From Bradysia coprophila (Eukaryota; Arthropoda; Insecta; Diptera; Sciaridae): a stretch of DNA of 64,000 bases. This document shows, in pieces, positions 11,099-28,445 of this stretch (the first letter of the stretch is position 1; the number at the start of each line of letters is the position of its first letter). The stretch is from positions 5,755,132-5,819,131 of the forward strand of contig NW_023504022.1 in assembly GCF_014529535.1 (NCBI RefSeq), in the 5' to 3' direction. The position numbers and the translations under genes were made by a program. The notes below the pieces were generated by a model. It did not search any database and was not told where the DNA came from. It was given only the letters and a program-made list of their open reading frames with translations.

Positions 11099-12775
11099 AA
11101 ATCAAAAATCTCCCTCATTTTCGGCCCAAAGCATGAAAAATAATTGGAATATGTTTCAGTGGGAAATATTTTCTCGTCCAACAATCGTCAGTCATCCTCG
11201 TTTGTCATCATTTAGAGTAGTTGTATCATAGATCCGAGGATGGATTCGACACTCATAAAAACTCTTTGAGAATGTCACTCCCTAATGTGTTCGATTATTC
11301 CAAAAGATCAACCAAAATATCTTTGGATCAGATGATTACAGGTTCAGGTCAAGTTAAAGTCGACCTGTCTCGAGCCACAACCAATCAGAAAGTGTTTTTT
11401 GCAATTTCATATAGTTGGTCAAGCCCTTGGGTGAAACACTTTTCCGCTTCAATTCGTAGTTTTCTCCAGTTTTCCATCAGCCACGTAATAATCAAACGCA
11501 AAACAATCGTTGGATCTTTTGGTAATAAAATTTTATTGTTTTGAAAAAGTAAAATATTCAATTTAAGAAGAGATAATTTCATTAATAAATTTGGTTTAAT
11601 GGACACTCACTGCTCATAAGTACAATAATAATAATAAAATTTCTGTTGTTGCGCTATAAATGGTTGGGTTTTTTTTTCATTTCTTTAAATAGTCAAATAT
11701 AAATTAACATTTTTATCACATTAGTTTTTCAAAGTTTCATCTTCTCATTTCACATTCACTTAACATTACTATCCAACTTCAAAGTTTTAAGGCTAACAAT
11801 GAGTCAGTACTTCGACGAATTTTTCTCTTTTCTGATTAACTGAACCGAATTCATTGAAAAATTGAAATTAAATTCGGAATAACGCATCAAGCTCGTCAGA
11901 CTTGTCTGATAAGGTCACCAACAATTATTAAAAAAATCGATAAAAAATTTCCAATTCATCTTCAGATTGGTTTCAGCCCGTCCATTCAGATTGGTCGAGA
12001 TTATGATTTAAAAAAAAAAAACTTTCAGTCAAAAACACACTTCATTGTTGCACCGGCAAACAAAAAATCGGTGATGTGTTGCGTTTAATGCTCAAAAGGC
12101 TTCTCAAATTTACAATTTTTGCATCTCAGCTACATCTTTGAATGATTTCTTTCCCTTCACTATTTTCACTTTATACGAACTGTCGTCCTCTTCGATGAGT
12201 CGAGATTCATGTATGTCCGGCTTCGATCGTATGAATATCCTAAAATGTAGAATTGCATTCGATGAAACATCTAAACTGGCAACTTTTTACATAGAACATC
12301 GGTTTCAGAAAAACAAATTTCATAGCAAAATAAGCGTGCAATTGTTAAGCGGTTTAGGTTTTAGTAACTCCTGGTGTATACAAACCATCATCAAGTGTTA
12401 ATTTATGTTAGATCCGAAACAGTTCTAAAGTTACAGTGAAGTTGCTGATTGACCAAATATCTGATAACGAATCCAGCCGTCGCTCTCAAGTATTCTGCAT
12501 TCTAAACTAGACTAGTTTACTCGGAGCGTTTGGAGTTGATTTCCTTTAATAATCATGCCGATTCCAATAAACATTTAAACAAACTGAGCTGCTTCTACTC
12601 GTTTTGAGTGTTTTTTCCTTACTTTACTTACCGTAATGCCTTACACCTTGACAGGTCTTTGTGTCTTAAAACTCTTTATCAAAAAAATCTGACTGAAACT
12701 ACACCGTATTGCGTAAATGGCTTTCATTTCAAGGATATTAGCAGAATTGGTAGATCCAGCCTCTGGACATGTACC
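11099..12775. other. no gene seen
   Basis: AT-rich intergenic sequence. The reading frames at 11221-11606 and 12138-12401 have no recognised domain or exon context. A short piece near 11110 (TTTTCGGCCCAAAGCATGAA) is a fragment of the GGGCCGAAAA MITE family. Confidence 0.4.
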
Positions 12776-13715
12776 GAGGGATTCTTTTGAAAAGCAGCCT
12801 ACCGAAATTGGACGCATTTTCCAGTGGACTTTTTTATATGTGCCTAGAAAGGTATTCGACCCTCGAAGCCAAGACCACTTTAAAAAAAAAATTTCGAAGT
12901 TTGTGTGGCTGGTAAAATGTCATCCAAAACCGAAAACTTGCACTTTTCTTACAAAAATTTCTCCAGTTACACGAGCTGTACAGGGTCGTGTGGGGTGTCA
13001 TTTGAAAGGTAATCACACGTACTATTGAACCGAATAGGGACTTATTGCTTTTAAAATTCATCCACACATATGTGCAGTTAACTTTTTGACTGAAGATTTA
13101 CACAGTTCTTACAGAAAATTCTCGAGGTACACAAAACGTGCAAGGTTATGTGGGGTATCATTTGAAAGGTAATTTTATGTGCTTTTGGGCTAAATAGGGT
13201 CTTAAGTGGCTTGGATGCATCTACGATTAGATAGAAGTTAAAATGTTTAAGTGCCCACATTTCATCGCATATGCATCCAAATCCCATAAGACGCGAAAGT
13301 ACATAAAAAATACTTTTCAAATATACCCCACACGACCATGTCCATTTTGTGTACCTCGAGAAATTTCAATAAGAACAGTGTAAATCTTCAGTTGAAAACG
13401 TCAACTGCACATATTTCAGTGTGGTTGAATTTTAAAACCAATAAGTCTTAATCGGCTCAATAGTACATGTGATTACCTTTCTAATGACACCCCACATGAC
13501 CCTGTACGGCTCGTGTAACTGGAGAAATTTTTGTAAGAAAAGTGCAAGTTTTCGGTTTTTGATCACCTTTCACCAGTCACACAAGCTTCGAAGAATTTTT
13601 TACAAAATGATTTTGGCTTCTAGGGTCGAAGTCCTTTCTAGGGACATATAAAGAACTCCACTAGAAAATACGTCCGATTTCGGTTGGCTGTTTTTCATAA
13701 AAATTCCTCACCAGT
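12776..13715. repeat. large palindrome, arms about 450 bases
   Basis: Left arm from about 12776 and right arm to about 13715 are inverted copies (for example TACCGAAATTGGACGCATTT on the left against a near complement around 13665-13690). The centre is near 13240, where GGCTTGGATGCAT faces ATGCATCCAAATCC. The reading frames at 12717-13028 and 13469-13651 are mirror images of one arm and not genes. A foldback transposon is the simplest reading. Confidence 0.75.
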
Positions 13716-13793
13716 AGTCGGACACCTACTGCTCTTTCATTGATAAACATTTTTATGAATGAAAGAACAGTAGGTGTCCGGCCACTGGTGCAT
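13708..13793. repeat. hairpin attached to the palindrome
   Basis: CGGACACCTACTGCTCTTTC and its complement GAAAGAACAGTAGGTGTCCG lie either side of a 20-30 base A/T loop. It abuts the outer end of the larger palindrome. Confidence 0.75.
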
Positions 13794-14548
13794 ATCCCCA
13801 GTCCATTAGCCCTACACACGTTAAAAAAAATCTTCCAGAGGAATGTCTTTTCTCTATCTGATACCAAACGATACTCTTAACTGACAAAGAATATTTTCTG
13901 AGTCGGAAAACGCATACTTCATCGAGAAGTTCTGAAACGGATTTTTTTAACGTCTTAGCAGAATAATTTTCCTTTAGAAATTGAAACCAACAAAAATCAA
14001 AGCCGATTCAAAAGTGCCCACACTACCAAACAGATTGAGTTCTCTTCACAGGAAAGAAACACACACACATCGACATCAAACCTTCTTCGTTTTGGAAATC
14101 ATCTCATCGAAATTGATTAGTTCGAAAATTAGTTGAATGCTCCTCCTTTAACGTAACTCTACGAATTGTGCAAATAAAATTAGTGGAGTTGATGAATATA
14201 TTTTCATTGCATGTTTTAGGACACGAATATTAAGGCCAACAAGCAAAACTTATAAAATGAGCAAAGAGTCAAGCGTTAGTGGTTTGAATAAAATTAGTAG
14301 AACGATAGTATATGGTGCAATGGCTATAATTATAGATTAAATGTCACAAGACGTCAGCTTAAGGTTCTTCCGCTCGCTGAGATATGAAATCTAAAATTAT
14401 AACTCATGGTAGCATACAATATGCGGATTGATTGTAATACGCAAAATATGATCGCGACAACAACAAATCAATAAATTTTGCCTGGTTAACAAAAACAATT
14501 GAAATCCCTACAAAAGCGGTAAGCCAAGCGATACTCTAAGCTCGTACG
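13794..14548. other. no gene seen
   Basis: AT-rich sequence with no supported feature. Confidence 0.45.
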
Positions 14549-15255
14549 AAGGAACTGATATGTTGACTAGGTGCCCAACATTTTGAGTTCAGATTACAGA
14601 TTTGTGTTTGATTTGTATTTTTGTTACAAATTAATCGAGATGAGCGAAATAACTCAACTGTTTTTGAAATTACCAGCATGAGGACTGTTGTATACTAGGT
14701 TCTGAAACGCCTAGGTTACATTAACCAGGAAAAAGTCAGGAAATCCCATAGGGGACTTTGCACCCTTTACTCTCTCTACATCCCTTCAATTTTCATACAG
14801 AGTGTCACAAAACCTTAAAATTAGAGGGTTTGGATATGCAGAATTGTTTGAAATTACATAGCAAGGATTTTTTGTATGGTGGTGCAGTTGCTGGACTTTT
14901 GGTTTCAGAAAAATTACACTAAAATTTTTTGCCGGTTACGACGAGAATGAAAGTGTTTTTAATAACATTTATGTCATTTTCTTCAAACCACCGGTTGAGC
15001 AACTGTGGCGTCATACAAAAGTTGATTCATTTGACCCAGAAAAGGTCAAATCAGTTAAGAAATCCCATTTGCAAAAATTTTCAATTAAATTCATGTCAGG
15101 CGCACCGTGACTAGGAACGTAAGACTCGTCTGGAAATTACTATTTATGTTTGAATCGACGTGGGTCGAATTTTTCATTTTATTTTAAAACGCCTGACCTC
15201 TGGTTGCATCTTTTATAGAAGAAATTAAAAAAAAAATGTTTTTCTCATGTCTCAA
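14549..15255. repeat. direct repeat, left copy (about 700 bases)
   Basis: Starts GGAACTGATATGTTGACTAG and ends CTCATGTCTCAAGAA. It matches 16207-16890 along its length with scattered substitutions and small indels. Reading frames in both copies (14929 and 16587) are homologous only because the DNA is. Confidence 0.8.
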
Positions 15256-15258
15256 GAA

Positions 15259-16204
15259 TAGGGAATGCATTTACCGTCGATTTTGAAAAACCGGGAAACG
15301 GGAAAAACGGTAAATGAGAAAAAATTTCCCGGGAAATTTCCCGGGAAATGAATAGTACATTCTGTACTCGTTTAGACATTTTTTTTGGATGAGTTGGGAG
15401 TTTGTAACTTGCACCGATGACAAATGCTTTTATCCTATCCCTACTAAGTGGCTTATTGTGTTGGCGAAGCCCTTCAGAAATGAGTTTACCGTTCCTTTAT
15501 TTGCATTTTTCAGGATGATAAAGAATTTCATATCTACATATTTCAACAGAAATATCGGAAATCGATCGTGTGAACTAGTTTCAAAATTTCTGTTGGACAG
15601 TGTAAAGATTGCATTTTTTACTATGCTGAGCGAGAAAGGAAATAAATGAAAGGTAAGCTCCTTATTGAACTGTTTTCATGAATTTTTGACGGACGTTGCT
15701 TCAATTGGTTTCTTAAAGATGTAGTAACACGATCTTCTAAACTTCGAATTCTGTAGACTTTCTAAAGAACATCAATTTCAGAGTTGCAAACTTAAGGCTA
15801 AGTACAAATGACACATTTTGCGTTGATCGAAAATTATGCTGAATTTTCTTTTGTTTGGACTGTGGTGAAAATTCAATTACAATAGAAATTACAGCATGAT
15901 TGTCCAGCTCAGCAACGCAAAATAAACTGATCCTTTTTTCTCAGTCTAGGGCTGATCTTGAGGTGCAATTTACGATGAAAATGTGATGAAAATGTTCACA
16001 ACGAGTTCAAATCAGATGTAATGCTGTAATGCAACTAGAAGAATAATTCAATTCAAGGTATTATTGCAAAGGAAAAATGTAAAAATCATTCAATTTTTGA
16101 AGGTCGGTTAACCGGTAAATGAAAAAAAAAATCCCGGGAAATGGTTAACCGGTTTTTCCCGGGTTTTAATTTCCCGGTTTTTAATTTCCCGGTTACATTC
16201 CCTA
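15259..16204. mobile_element. element with GGGAATG inverted ends between the two direct repeats
   Basis: Bounded by TA-GGGAATG on the left and CATTCCC-TA on the right. Just inside each end are clusters of CCCGGGAAAT / ATTTCCCGGG and GGTTAACCGGT motifs in opposite orientations. The ends and TA flanks suggest a Tc1/mariner-type MITE (inference). The 86-residue frame at 15389 has no recognised domain. Confidence 0.5.
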
Positions 16205-16206
16205 AT

Positions 16207-16890
16207 TGGAACTGATATGTTGACTAGGTGTCCAACATTTTGAGTTCAGATTACAGATTTGTGTTTGATTTGTATTTTTGTTACAATTTAATCGAGATGA
16301 GCGAAATAACTCAACTGTTTTTGAAATTACCAGCATGAGGTCTGTTGTACACTAGGTTCTGAAACGCCAAGGTTATATTAACCAGGAAAACTTCAGGAAA
16401 TCCCATAGTGAACTTTACACCCTTTACTCTCTCTAGATCCCTTCAATTTTCATACAGAGTGTCACAAAACCTTGAAATTAGAGTGTTTGGATTTGCAGAA
16501 TTGTTTGATATTACACAGCAAGGATTTTTTGTATGGTGGCGCAGTTGCTGGACTCTCGGTTTCAGAAAAAATGACACTAAAATTTTTTGCCGGTTTCGAC
16601 GAGAATGAAAGTGTTTTTAATAACATTTAAGTCATTTTCTTTAAACCACCGTTTGAGCAACTGTGGCGTCATTCAAAAGTTGATACATTTGACCCAAAAA
16701 ATACCAAATAAGTTAGGAAATGCCATTTTCAAAAAAAATCATGTCAGGCGCACTTTTACGACTTTTACGTCTGAAAATTACTATTTATGCTACGTGGATC
16801 GAATTTTCCATTTTATTTTAAAACGCCTGACCTCTAGTCGCATCTTTCATAGGAGAAATTTAAAAAAATTTTTGTTTTCTCATGTCTCAA
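16207..16890. repeat. direct repeat, right copy
   Basis: Second copy of the 14549-15255 repeat. The pair with the insert between them has the shape of a transposon with long direct terminal repeats, but I see no LTR ends (TG...CA), primer-binding site or polyprotein. Confidence 0.75.
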
Positions 16891-17843
16891 GAACAATTTT
16901 GGTTTTACATACATACAACATCGCTGAATGATTACTCTGACATGCTTAAGATGAACCATTGCTATATTGACTTGGATTGATATCTGCATAATGTAGCTTG
17001 AAGATAACAGTAGCATGTTGGAGTTCGAGGTCCCTATTCGCCCAAATTCAGTAACTTTTCCCAACCATGTCTTTTCGCCAAAAAATTTCGAATTTACTTG
17101 CGGATAAAATCGACAAATCATGACATACGTGTGAGGTATGCTTGAATAGGGGTATTCTTATAGAGAATATAGGACAGGTAAGTTTATTGAAGTTTCCTTA
17201 AAAATATTCGGGTGAATTGACGAAGTCATGGTCGGGAAGAATTATTGACCGAATGACCGAATGGAGAAGAACTCCATCTCCAACATGGTACACATTATTT
17301 AGCTATTGACTCCAGTCAATATAGAAATGGTTACATCCCACACATATTAGAGAAATCTTTCAGCGATGCGTGCAACGTGACTCTACTACACCGAAAATGA
17401 AAATCGCTCTTGAGGCATGGGAAAACATATTTACAAAAAAGAGTTTCTTCCATAAAATATTCTCTGGACCATCCTAAGTGCAACTAGGTGTCAGGCGTTT
17501 AAAAAATGAAATGAAAATTTTTACCCACCCTGACAATCTCTCATATTTCAAAGCCAAGGCAATGTCTGCAAAAGGGTTTTTTTTAGTAAAATGTGCAAAT
17601 TATTTCGAATTTTCTTCTTTTTATTGTAAAAACATGCACAGCCAATAAAACTAAATTTAAAAACGAATTAGGGCACACACTTGCAACGGTTTGTTAGTAG
17701 TTCAAATTTAGTTAGTTTGTGGTTTTGTTAAGCTACAGTAGAGATTGGATTATATTTAATTAAAGGAAAATTAACATTTTGCTTAGTTATTAAGATACGA
17801 AAAATAATGTTTGTTAGTGCATTGGTGCATTAATAAGCAACAT
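16891..17843. other. ATP7 3' flank, no other gene seen
   Basis: Contains the likely ATP7 3' UTR; a minus-strand AATAAA lies near 17631-17636. The minus frame at 16834-17121 has no recognised domain. Confidence 0.4.
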
Positions 17844-22011
<4,168 letters not shown>

Positions 22012-22834
22012 TTTGTTGGTTCTGGAAAAAGAATTGGAAATTTTTCGGTTAGTGAAAACAAATTGCTGGCATGACTGGCATTAAACATGGCACTGAAAGT
22101 GCAGACGTAATTTTACATCAAATACAAAAATGGTTGAACACCAGGCTGACTAACTAACGTCTGTATCACAACGGTCTAGTTACTAGATTCTAGAGCGCTG
22201 TGTCGTTACGACAAAACAATTTTTTTTTTAGTTTCACAAATTACTTATTGTTCCAGCCAACAAATTAACGTCGATTCGACCATTAACTGAATTGAACTCT
22301 CTATATAAACCGTAGCTGCAGAAGTGTTACAATCGATTACACGATTATTGCTGTCACGCCTAACTTAACACTTCGACTGTAATTTAAATTTTCTTGATTT
22401 TCTACGACCCGTGTTAAAACCAGCGATAAGTTAATATCGACCGAACAAAAAACAATGCTCTTGGAAGTATGGCTAACGTGACTCTTGACTTTATACCAAC
22501 AAATTGAAACTTTAATAACGTTCAGAGAGGCCCAGAGTATTCAACGTTAATGTGGAATTGAATTTATGAAAATTATGACTTCGAAGATATTGGTGATAAA
22601 GATAACTGTGTACGACCAATTGACTGATAGATAACACGCTCAATGGACAAACTACAGATTAGGTTTCATTTTTATTGCACTATATCAATAATGTAAAGAT
22701 AAAATGCGTAACGTGTCATTTGCACCCAAGTCAGTTATTTATTGAATGCACAGGCCATTGAGGAAAATAAACAAATAAAAATGTTGGAAGACATGACTGC
22801 TTTATCTCTTGGGGAAATTCTTTCCTAAATAGTA
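22012..22834. promoter_or_regulatory. ATP7 upstream region
   Basis: Holds the 5' UTR splice acceptor at 22022-22023 (minus) and presumably the promoter. I looked for metal-response elements (TGCRCNC) and saw no convincing one. Nothing else recognised. Confidence 0.35.
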
Positions 22835-24049
22835 AACATAGCTAACGCCGACCCGTACGAAACACCTATTCGTATCAAAAGCCTTTAATGTGAAACTCTT
22901 CATTTCTCTTACTTCATTTTCTTCTCTGCTGAAAAACTATTCTCCCTTTAAAATCACTTACATTATCCACTCTTTGCCTTGTTATCATATACAACTAAAT
23001 TGCCGGAGGCAATATAGACAGCCCCGTACGAAGTCAAATTTCATAAATTCCTATTTAAACAGCTATATACCGCTATATTTACCTATATTTCACTGTAAAT
23101 AAACATTTCACAGAGGAATATGCTATTATATAGCTCTATATGCCTGTATATAGCTCAATATAGCTGTATATAGGTATATATAGATGTCCGTATATGGAAT
23201 CCCTGAAACCCCACACACATAACAAATTATTTCCATGTTAACAGAAACTCTCTAAGTATCATTTTTCCCACTTTATATCGTTTTACTAAAATCCAATATG
23301 GCCGCCGGCAGCCATTTTGTTAGGAGACCGGAAATAGTACCGACGCTTTACATTCGTTAATACCTTTCAAACAAAAAAAAATTCATGAAATTCGGTCAAA
23401 ATTTACTCGAGATATTGACAAAATACACCACGTTCACTGTACTTCCGAGTAGCCAGATAAGAGCTCACTCCAAGAGACCTAGCTCACGCTCCGGAGAACA
23501 TAATTTCATAAAATTTTTTTTCCCTGATTGGTACGGAATAAAGCTAAAACAGACGAAATATGTTCAAATGTGGCCGACCTACAAGCAAAAACTGCTTGCC
23601 GCCCTGTGCCTGTTCCACACCAAGGGGTCTAACTCACGAGTCGGTCATCCGATTTCCATAAACTTTTTTTTTGTCGATCGGTATTGTAAATACCTTTTAT
23701 TTGACGTATCACTTACAAGTTTAACGTTTAAATGTCCGGAGATATCTTCGAAAAACCGTAAAGCACTTATTGGGCCACAGCTCGGGAGGGGTCGATCCAA
23801 AATCACTCATCTTCGAACTTAGCCTGTCTTTTGACATTACCAAACGGGAAAAAAAAGAATTTTCAAAATCGGATGCGTTTTACTCAAGTTATCGTGCAGA
23901 CAGACAGACGGACAGACGGACATTTTTTTTCGCGGATTTGGCATCTCTAGACAACCACAATAGGTTTCCCCTTACTCAGGGAGTCCAATTCGACGTGTTA
24001 CAAACGTATGCGTAAACCTATAAGACCCCAGTACTTCGTACGGGTCTAA
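22835..24049 (+). mobile_element. Helentron-like element, family 1, copy 2
   Basis: Same structure as the copy at 9878-11098: ACATAGCTAACGCC start, GACCCGTACGAA near both ends in inverted orientation, TATATAGCT tract, GTCY run (about 23897-23922), GTAC-TTC-GTAC hairpin and CTAA end. It lacks a short stretch (CAATACCTATC region) present in copy 1. Confidence 0.75.
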
Positions 24050-24369
24050 AAATGATTGAAATGCTAGATTGTAGTAATGTGGTTATCTGAAAGGTGTTGT
24101 CACTGAACGTTTTTATGAACTGCAATTCGGAAAATTTTATTTGTTGCTTCATGTTCTCATGATCGCAGGCAATTTACGTAATTGATAACGTGTTCCAAAG
24201 CACAAGAAAATGAACTGAAAAATGTAGTCAGTGCGGTGTTGTGTTGGGAGTTGGAAAATGAGAGAGAAAACATTTACGGCAAGCAATCAAGAAGTCGTGA
24301 CTGTATTGTTCGACATTGTTTTAGATCTCATAAGGTCTTGATAGGTTGTGTTTACACGCGAAGATATTA

Positions 24370-26407
24370 GGGAACGGCAGTTTTTTGCCGCTAAATGCAA
24401 GAACAGTAGCACTATCGCTAAACGCTAAATGTATGAATGGTGTATTGTCAGCTAAAAAATAATTAAATTTTGACTTCACGGATTTTGACCAAACAGAATG
24501 TACCGCACAAGTGGTCTCAGGGCTCAGGTTAATTAGTTTTTCGATCAAGGTCTTATCGCACAGCAGATAAAGTCCGATCGAAGATCCGTCAGGTTATTTT
24601 TTTTACCTGACAGTACCAGGGCCTACTTTTTAGAAACTTTTAGAGAAAATCGAGAAATTCAAGAAACTTTGAGAAATTCAAGAAATTTCGAGAAATATTT
24701 CTTGAATTTCTCAAACACGGTGCGGTTGAATGAATTTTAACTGAATATTTCGATGCACTTTTGACATTTTTGGATATTATTAGTCAGCTCGGAGCCCTGA
24801 ACAAGGTTCCACAAAAATTTTTGATTTTCATCCGTACCATCGGTGACAGTGGCGCATAACCTATCCTGTCTACAGAGAGAGTGGTGGAAAGCTGGTTGTG
24901 GCTGCAATCGGTAATGCCTGAAATTCTAATAACAAATGTACAAAAATTTGGTACCATAAGTGCAAGGGAAGCCGACAGAGACACGCTAAAGTTTTAAAAA
25001 CGTGATTTTCAAACAGTCATACAGACGTGGATACTTGAGGAATGAAGCTAATAAATAGTTCTCGCAGTAGAGCAACATTTCCTCTACCAATGACCAAAAA
25101 ATTGTTTTTGGAGACAGTCTACGTAGAGGCCGACAGTAGCTCAAAGTTTTTCCCTCATATTTGGTAAAATTTGCGAGTTTCAGAGGCACCTGTAACACAT
25201 TTATTCAAATTTTTTGTAATTACAATGGTTAATTCTGAAATGCGGGAAGTCTCAGCTGTCAATCGACACCACACTTGCAATGCCTCATGTCAACAGTGCC
25301 GATAATGTTGCGTGAATAAGTGAAATGTGTCCTTCTACGACGAAATTTTGTGCTTCATTTGAAAAATCTTTGAAAAAACCGCTGGGATGATTTGTTTGAT
25401 TAACAAAGTTGTAGAGACAACGAAAAAACCAAAAAACATCGAAATTTTGCTCTTTATATAGATATTTCAAATCATGTACAAAATTTCGTCGTGGAAGGAC
25501 AAATTTCACTTATATTCACGCAACATATCGGCACTGTTGACATGAGGCATTGCAAGTGTGGTGTCGATTGACAGCTGAGACTTCCCGCATTTCAGAATTA
25601 ACCATTGTAATTACAAAAAATTTGAGTAAGTGTGTTACAGGTGCCACTGAAAGTCGCAAATTTTACCAAATATGAAGGAAAAACTTTGAGCTACTGTCGG
25701 CACTCTGCGTAGACTGTCTCCAAAAACAATTTTTTGGTCATTGGTAGAGGAAATGTTGCTCTACTGCGAGAACTATTTATTAGCTTCATTCCTCAAGTAT
25801 CCACGTCTGTATGACTGTTTGAAAATCACGTTTTTTAAACTTTAGCGTGTCTCTGTCGGCTTCCCTTGCACTTATGGTACCAAATTTTTGTACATTTGTT
25901 ATTAGAATTTCAGGCACTACCGATTGCAGCCACAACCAGCTTTCTACCACTCTCTCTGTAGACAGGATAGGCTATGCACCACTCTCACCGATGGTACGGA
26001 TGAAAATCAAAAATTTTTGTGGAACCTTGTTCAGGGCTCCGAGCTGACTAATAATATCCAAAAATATCAAAAGTGCATCGAAATGATCAGTTAAAATTCA
26101 TTCAACCGCACCGTGCAAAGTTTCTTGAATTTCTCGAATTCGAGAAATTTCAAGAAATTCCAGAAAATTCAAGAAATTCGGGAAACTTCGAGAAATTCAA
26201 GAAATTTCAAGAAAATAATTTCTCGAGTTTCTTGAAGTTTCTCGAATTCGAGAAATTTTAAGAAATTCGAGAAAATTCGAGAAATTTCAAGAAATTCAAG
26301 AAATTAGTTTCCAAAAAGTAGGCCCTGGACAGTACACTATTCATACATTCAGCGTTTATCGATAGTGCTACTGTCCTTGCACTTAGCGTTGAAAAACTGA
26401 CGTTCTC
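24370..26407. mobile_element. 2-kb palindromic element with TA flanks
   Basis: The outer ends are inverted (GGGAACGGCAGTTTTTTGCC.. and its complement, ending ..GAAAAACTGACGTTCTC) and both are bordered by TA. Inverted similarity continues inward to about 25352 on the left and from about 25475 on the right, leaving a spacer of about 120 bases. The left arm carries an extra insert of about 170 bases bounded by TGTCAG/CTGACAG, and the arms differ in length of a GAAATTCAAGAAATT-type minisatellite. The 66-residue frame at 25847 repeats in mirror image at 24784, so it is not an independent gene. Probably a foldback or Tc1/mariner-type non-autonomous element. Confidence 0.75.
26115..26312. repeat. 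GAA/TTC minisatellite resembling stacked heat-shock elements
   Basis: Irregular array of GAAATTTC, TTCAAGAA and TTCGAGAA words. Many neighbouring GAA and TTC triplets are separated by exactly two bases, as in heat-shock elements (inverted nGAAn pentamers). A shorter mirror copy lies at about 24640-24715. Function unknown; it sits inside a transposon. Confidence 0.6.
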
Positions 26408-28440
26408 TATTGTTTTGAAAAATAACGAACACGAACAAATTTTGGATTTTTATTCGGTTTTGAAAGATCTGTGAAAGCCTCACTACTGTGCCATAATGTC
26501 CATAAAAGCCTTCGGCTCGGTACTCGGTAATTCCAAATCGTCAAAATAAACATTTTAGACATAGGTGCCGCATACGCTATTTTATCTGACAAGAACAGAT
26601 ATATTGATATAAGCAAATTTGAAAGATAACGTCGAGATTGTCGTTCTAGGCAGATAAAATCAATTGTCTACAGCATCAAACTCTGGACAGCTTTTTAAAT
26701 AAAAGGAAAAACAGATCTGATGACAACATCACGCATATCTTCCAATCAATAACCGGACCAAAGGCAACGGTAAGATCTGAAAAATTATTCAACAGCAATT
26801 TGTACTACGTTTGGTCACTACCATTGTGTTCCGATTTTGCCTAAAGCCGAGCAAATGAATGAAATTAGTAGAATGAAGTTTGAAACAGTTGCAATTTCAG
26901 ACTTCAGTAAGTTCGATGAAGTGTTCATTTCCAGTTGCGGTTTACTCAATCAATTTTTGCAAAATAAAATAGGTCCTGCATAGTACCTTCTGTATTCACC
27001 TGAAGAATGGAAAAGTGTTTCTTATATGAATGAGTAGTTAAATGCAGAAAAGGCAGAAATTAGCGAATTATAGAAAAATGAAATTTCATTCATTTAACTA
27101 TTTCGATTAGGCTTACGATTTAATTTAATTTAAAAAAAAAAAATTATTGACATCAGAAGCCTATTTCACATTCAAACTGAGCTAAATGAATGAAATTTTA
27201 TTTTTCCTAATAATTCGCTAATGTGACACGTCCCGCTTCTGCATTTGACTATTTCTGTCTAGTCATGAAATCATTATGCAGGATGAATTGTTAACAACGT
27301 GAATTCTAAAGCAAAATTAATTAAAAACAAAACAGAGAAGAAGAAAAAACTAAACAAACAAATACCGACGACAAACATGTTGTTTGCATAAATTATAATT
27401 TAAAACATGCAAAGTGACTAACATTCGAAAATGTTAATTTTTTACATCAAATATTGTCATTTAATTCAGTCAAAGATACAATCAAAAACCGTTTTTCAAT
27501 TTTCTGAAATGAATGTAGGTATTCGCTCAAAACGTCAGGTTGGGTGTACTTTAATCTTAAACACAAAAAATGTTGTTGGTTGGATTGAAAGTAACTCTAA
27601 GTGAAAGCAGTTATAACGTATAGACAAGTCAAATTGCACATTTCACTCTAATTAGATTGCGTACGAAACCGTTCGCACAACGCACTTAACTTCACTTTTT
27701 TTGGGCGATTTAAATAACTGATTTTGATAACTTAAATTTACCCCTAAAGTTTTATCCAAATCAAAGGAAAACAATCCAATCTTTCCATCAATTTCTTGTT
27801 AAACTTTGTGCTAAACTTTGAAGTATTCAATGCAAATATGTATTACACAATCTCTCACTTCAAACTCACTTACAATACTAACAAGACCTGGCTGAAACGG
27901 AACAATAAACCATTGAATTGCAATGCTTACCCGTTTTCTTTATTCAAGCCATGCACAACCGAAATTCAGAGAGCGGACTTCGTTTTGCTTCATGTTATGG
28001 AATGGACGAATGAGTCGATGTGTTTTAATATTATGAGAGACATAGAGTTCCGTTCGTTGTGAATTAAACGTGTGAGAGAGAAACCATTGTTTGTAAGCTT
28101 TCTAAATAAAATTCACGTAAACATTTGTTGTTGTTTTTTGTAGCAACAACAACATTGATATTTCTTTCGAATTAACTGCGAAAAAGTGTTATCTTAGAAC
28201 TGAATTTCTGATCAACAAATCCAAAGAGTTTAGTACGGAAAGTGTTGTCATTAATACATTACACATCGAGGTGACAAATGATGGAAATGATGCTCTCTTA
28301 TATTGTGTTGATTCGAAGTCAACCGTCACGCTAGAAGCCCCTTACATCGTTTTATTTTAGACCTAGAATTATTCTAATTAAAAACGTGAGGTAAAGTTCC
28401 TCACTTAAATTCAACTTTATCTCGCGTTGTGACTAATGGT
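26408..28440. other. no gene seen
   Basis: AT-rich intergenic stretch. The frame at 27796-28062 has no recognised domain or splice context. A short A/T-rich inverted pair with ATGAATGAAATTT motifs lies around 27080-27200. Confidence 0.45.
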
Positions 28441-28445
28441 AGATT

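Noticed and set aside
14549-16890. LTR retrotransposon
   Set aside because: The direct repeats lack TG/CA ends, a primer-binding site and any gag-pol sequence between them.
24784-24984. Identical 66-residue frames at 24784 (minus) and 25847 (plus)
   Set aside because: Mirror copies in the arms of a palindrome, with no domain or splice context.
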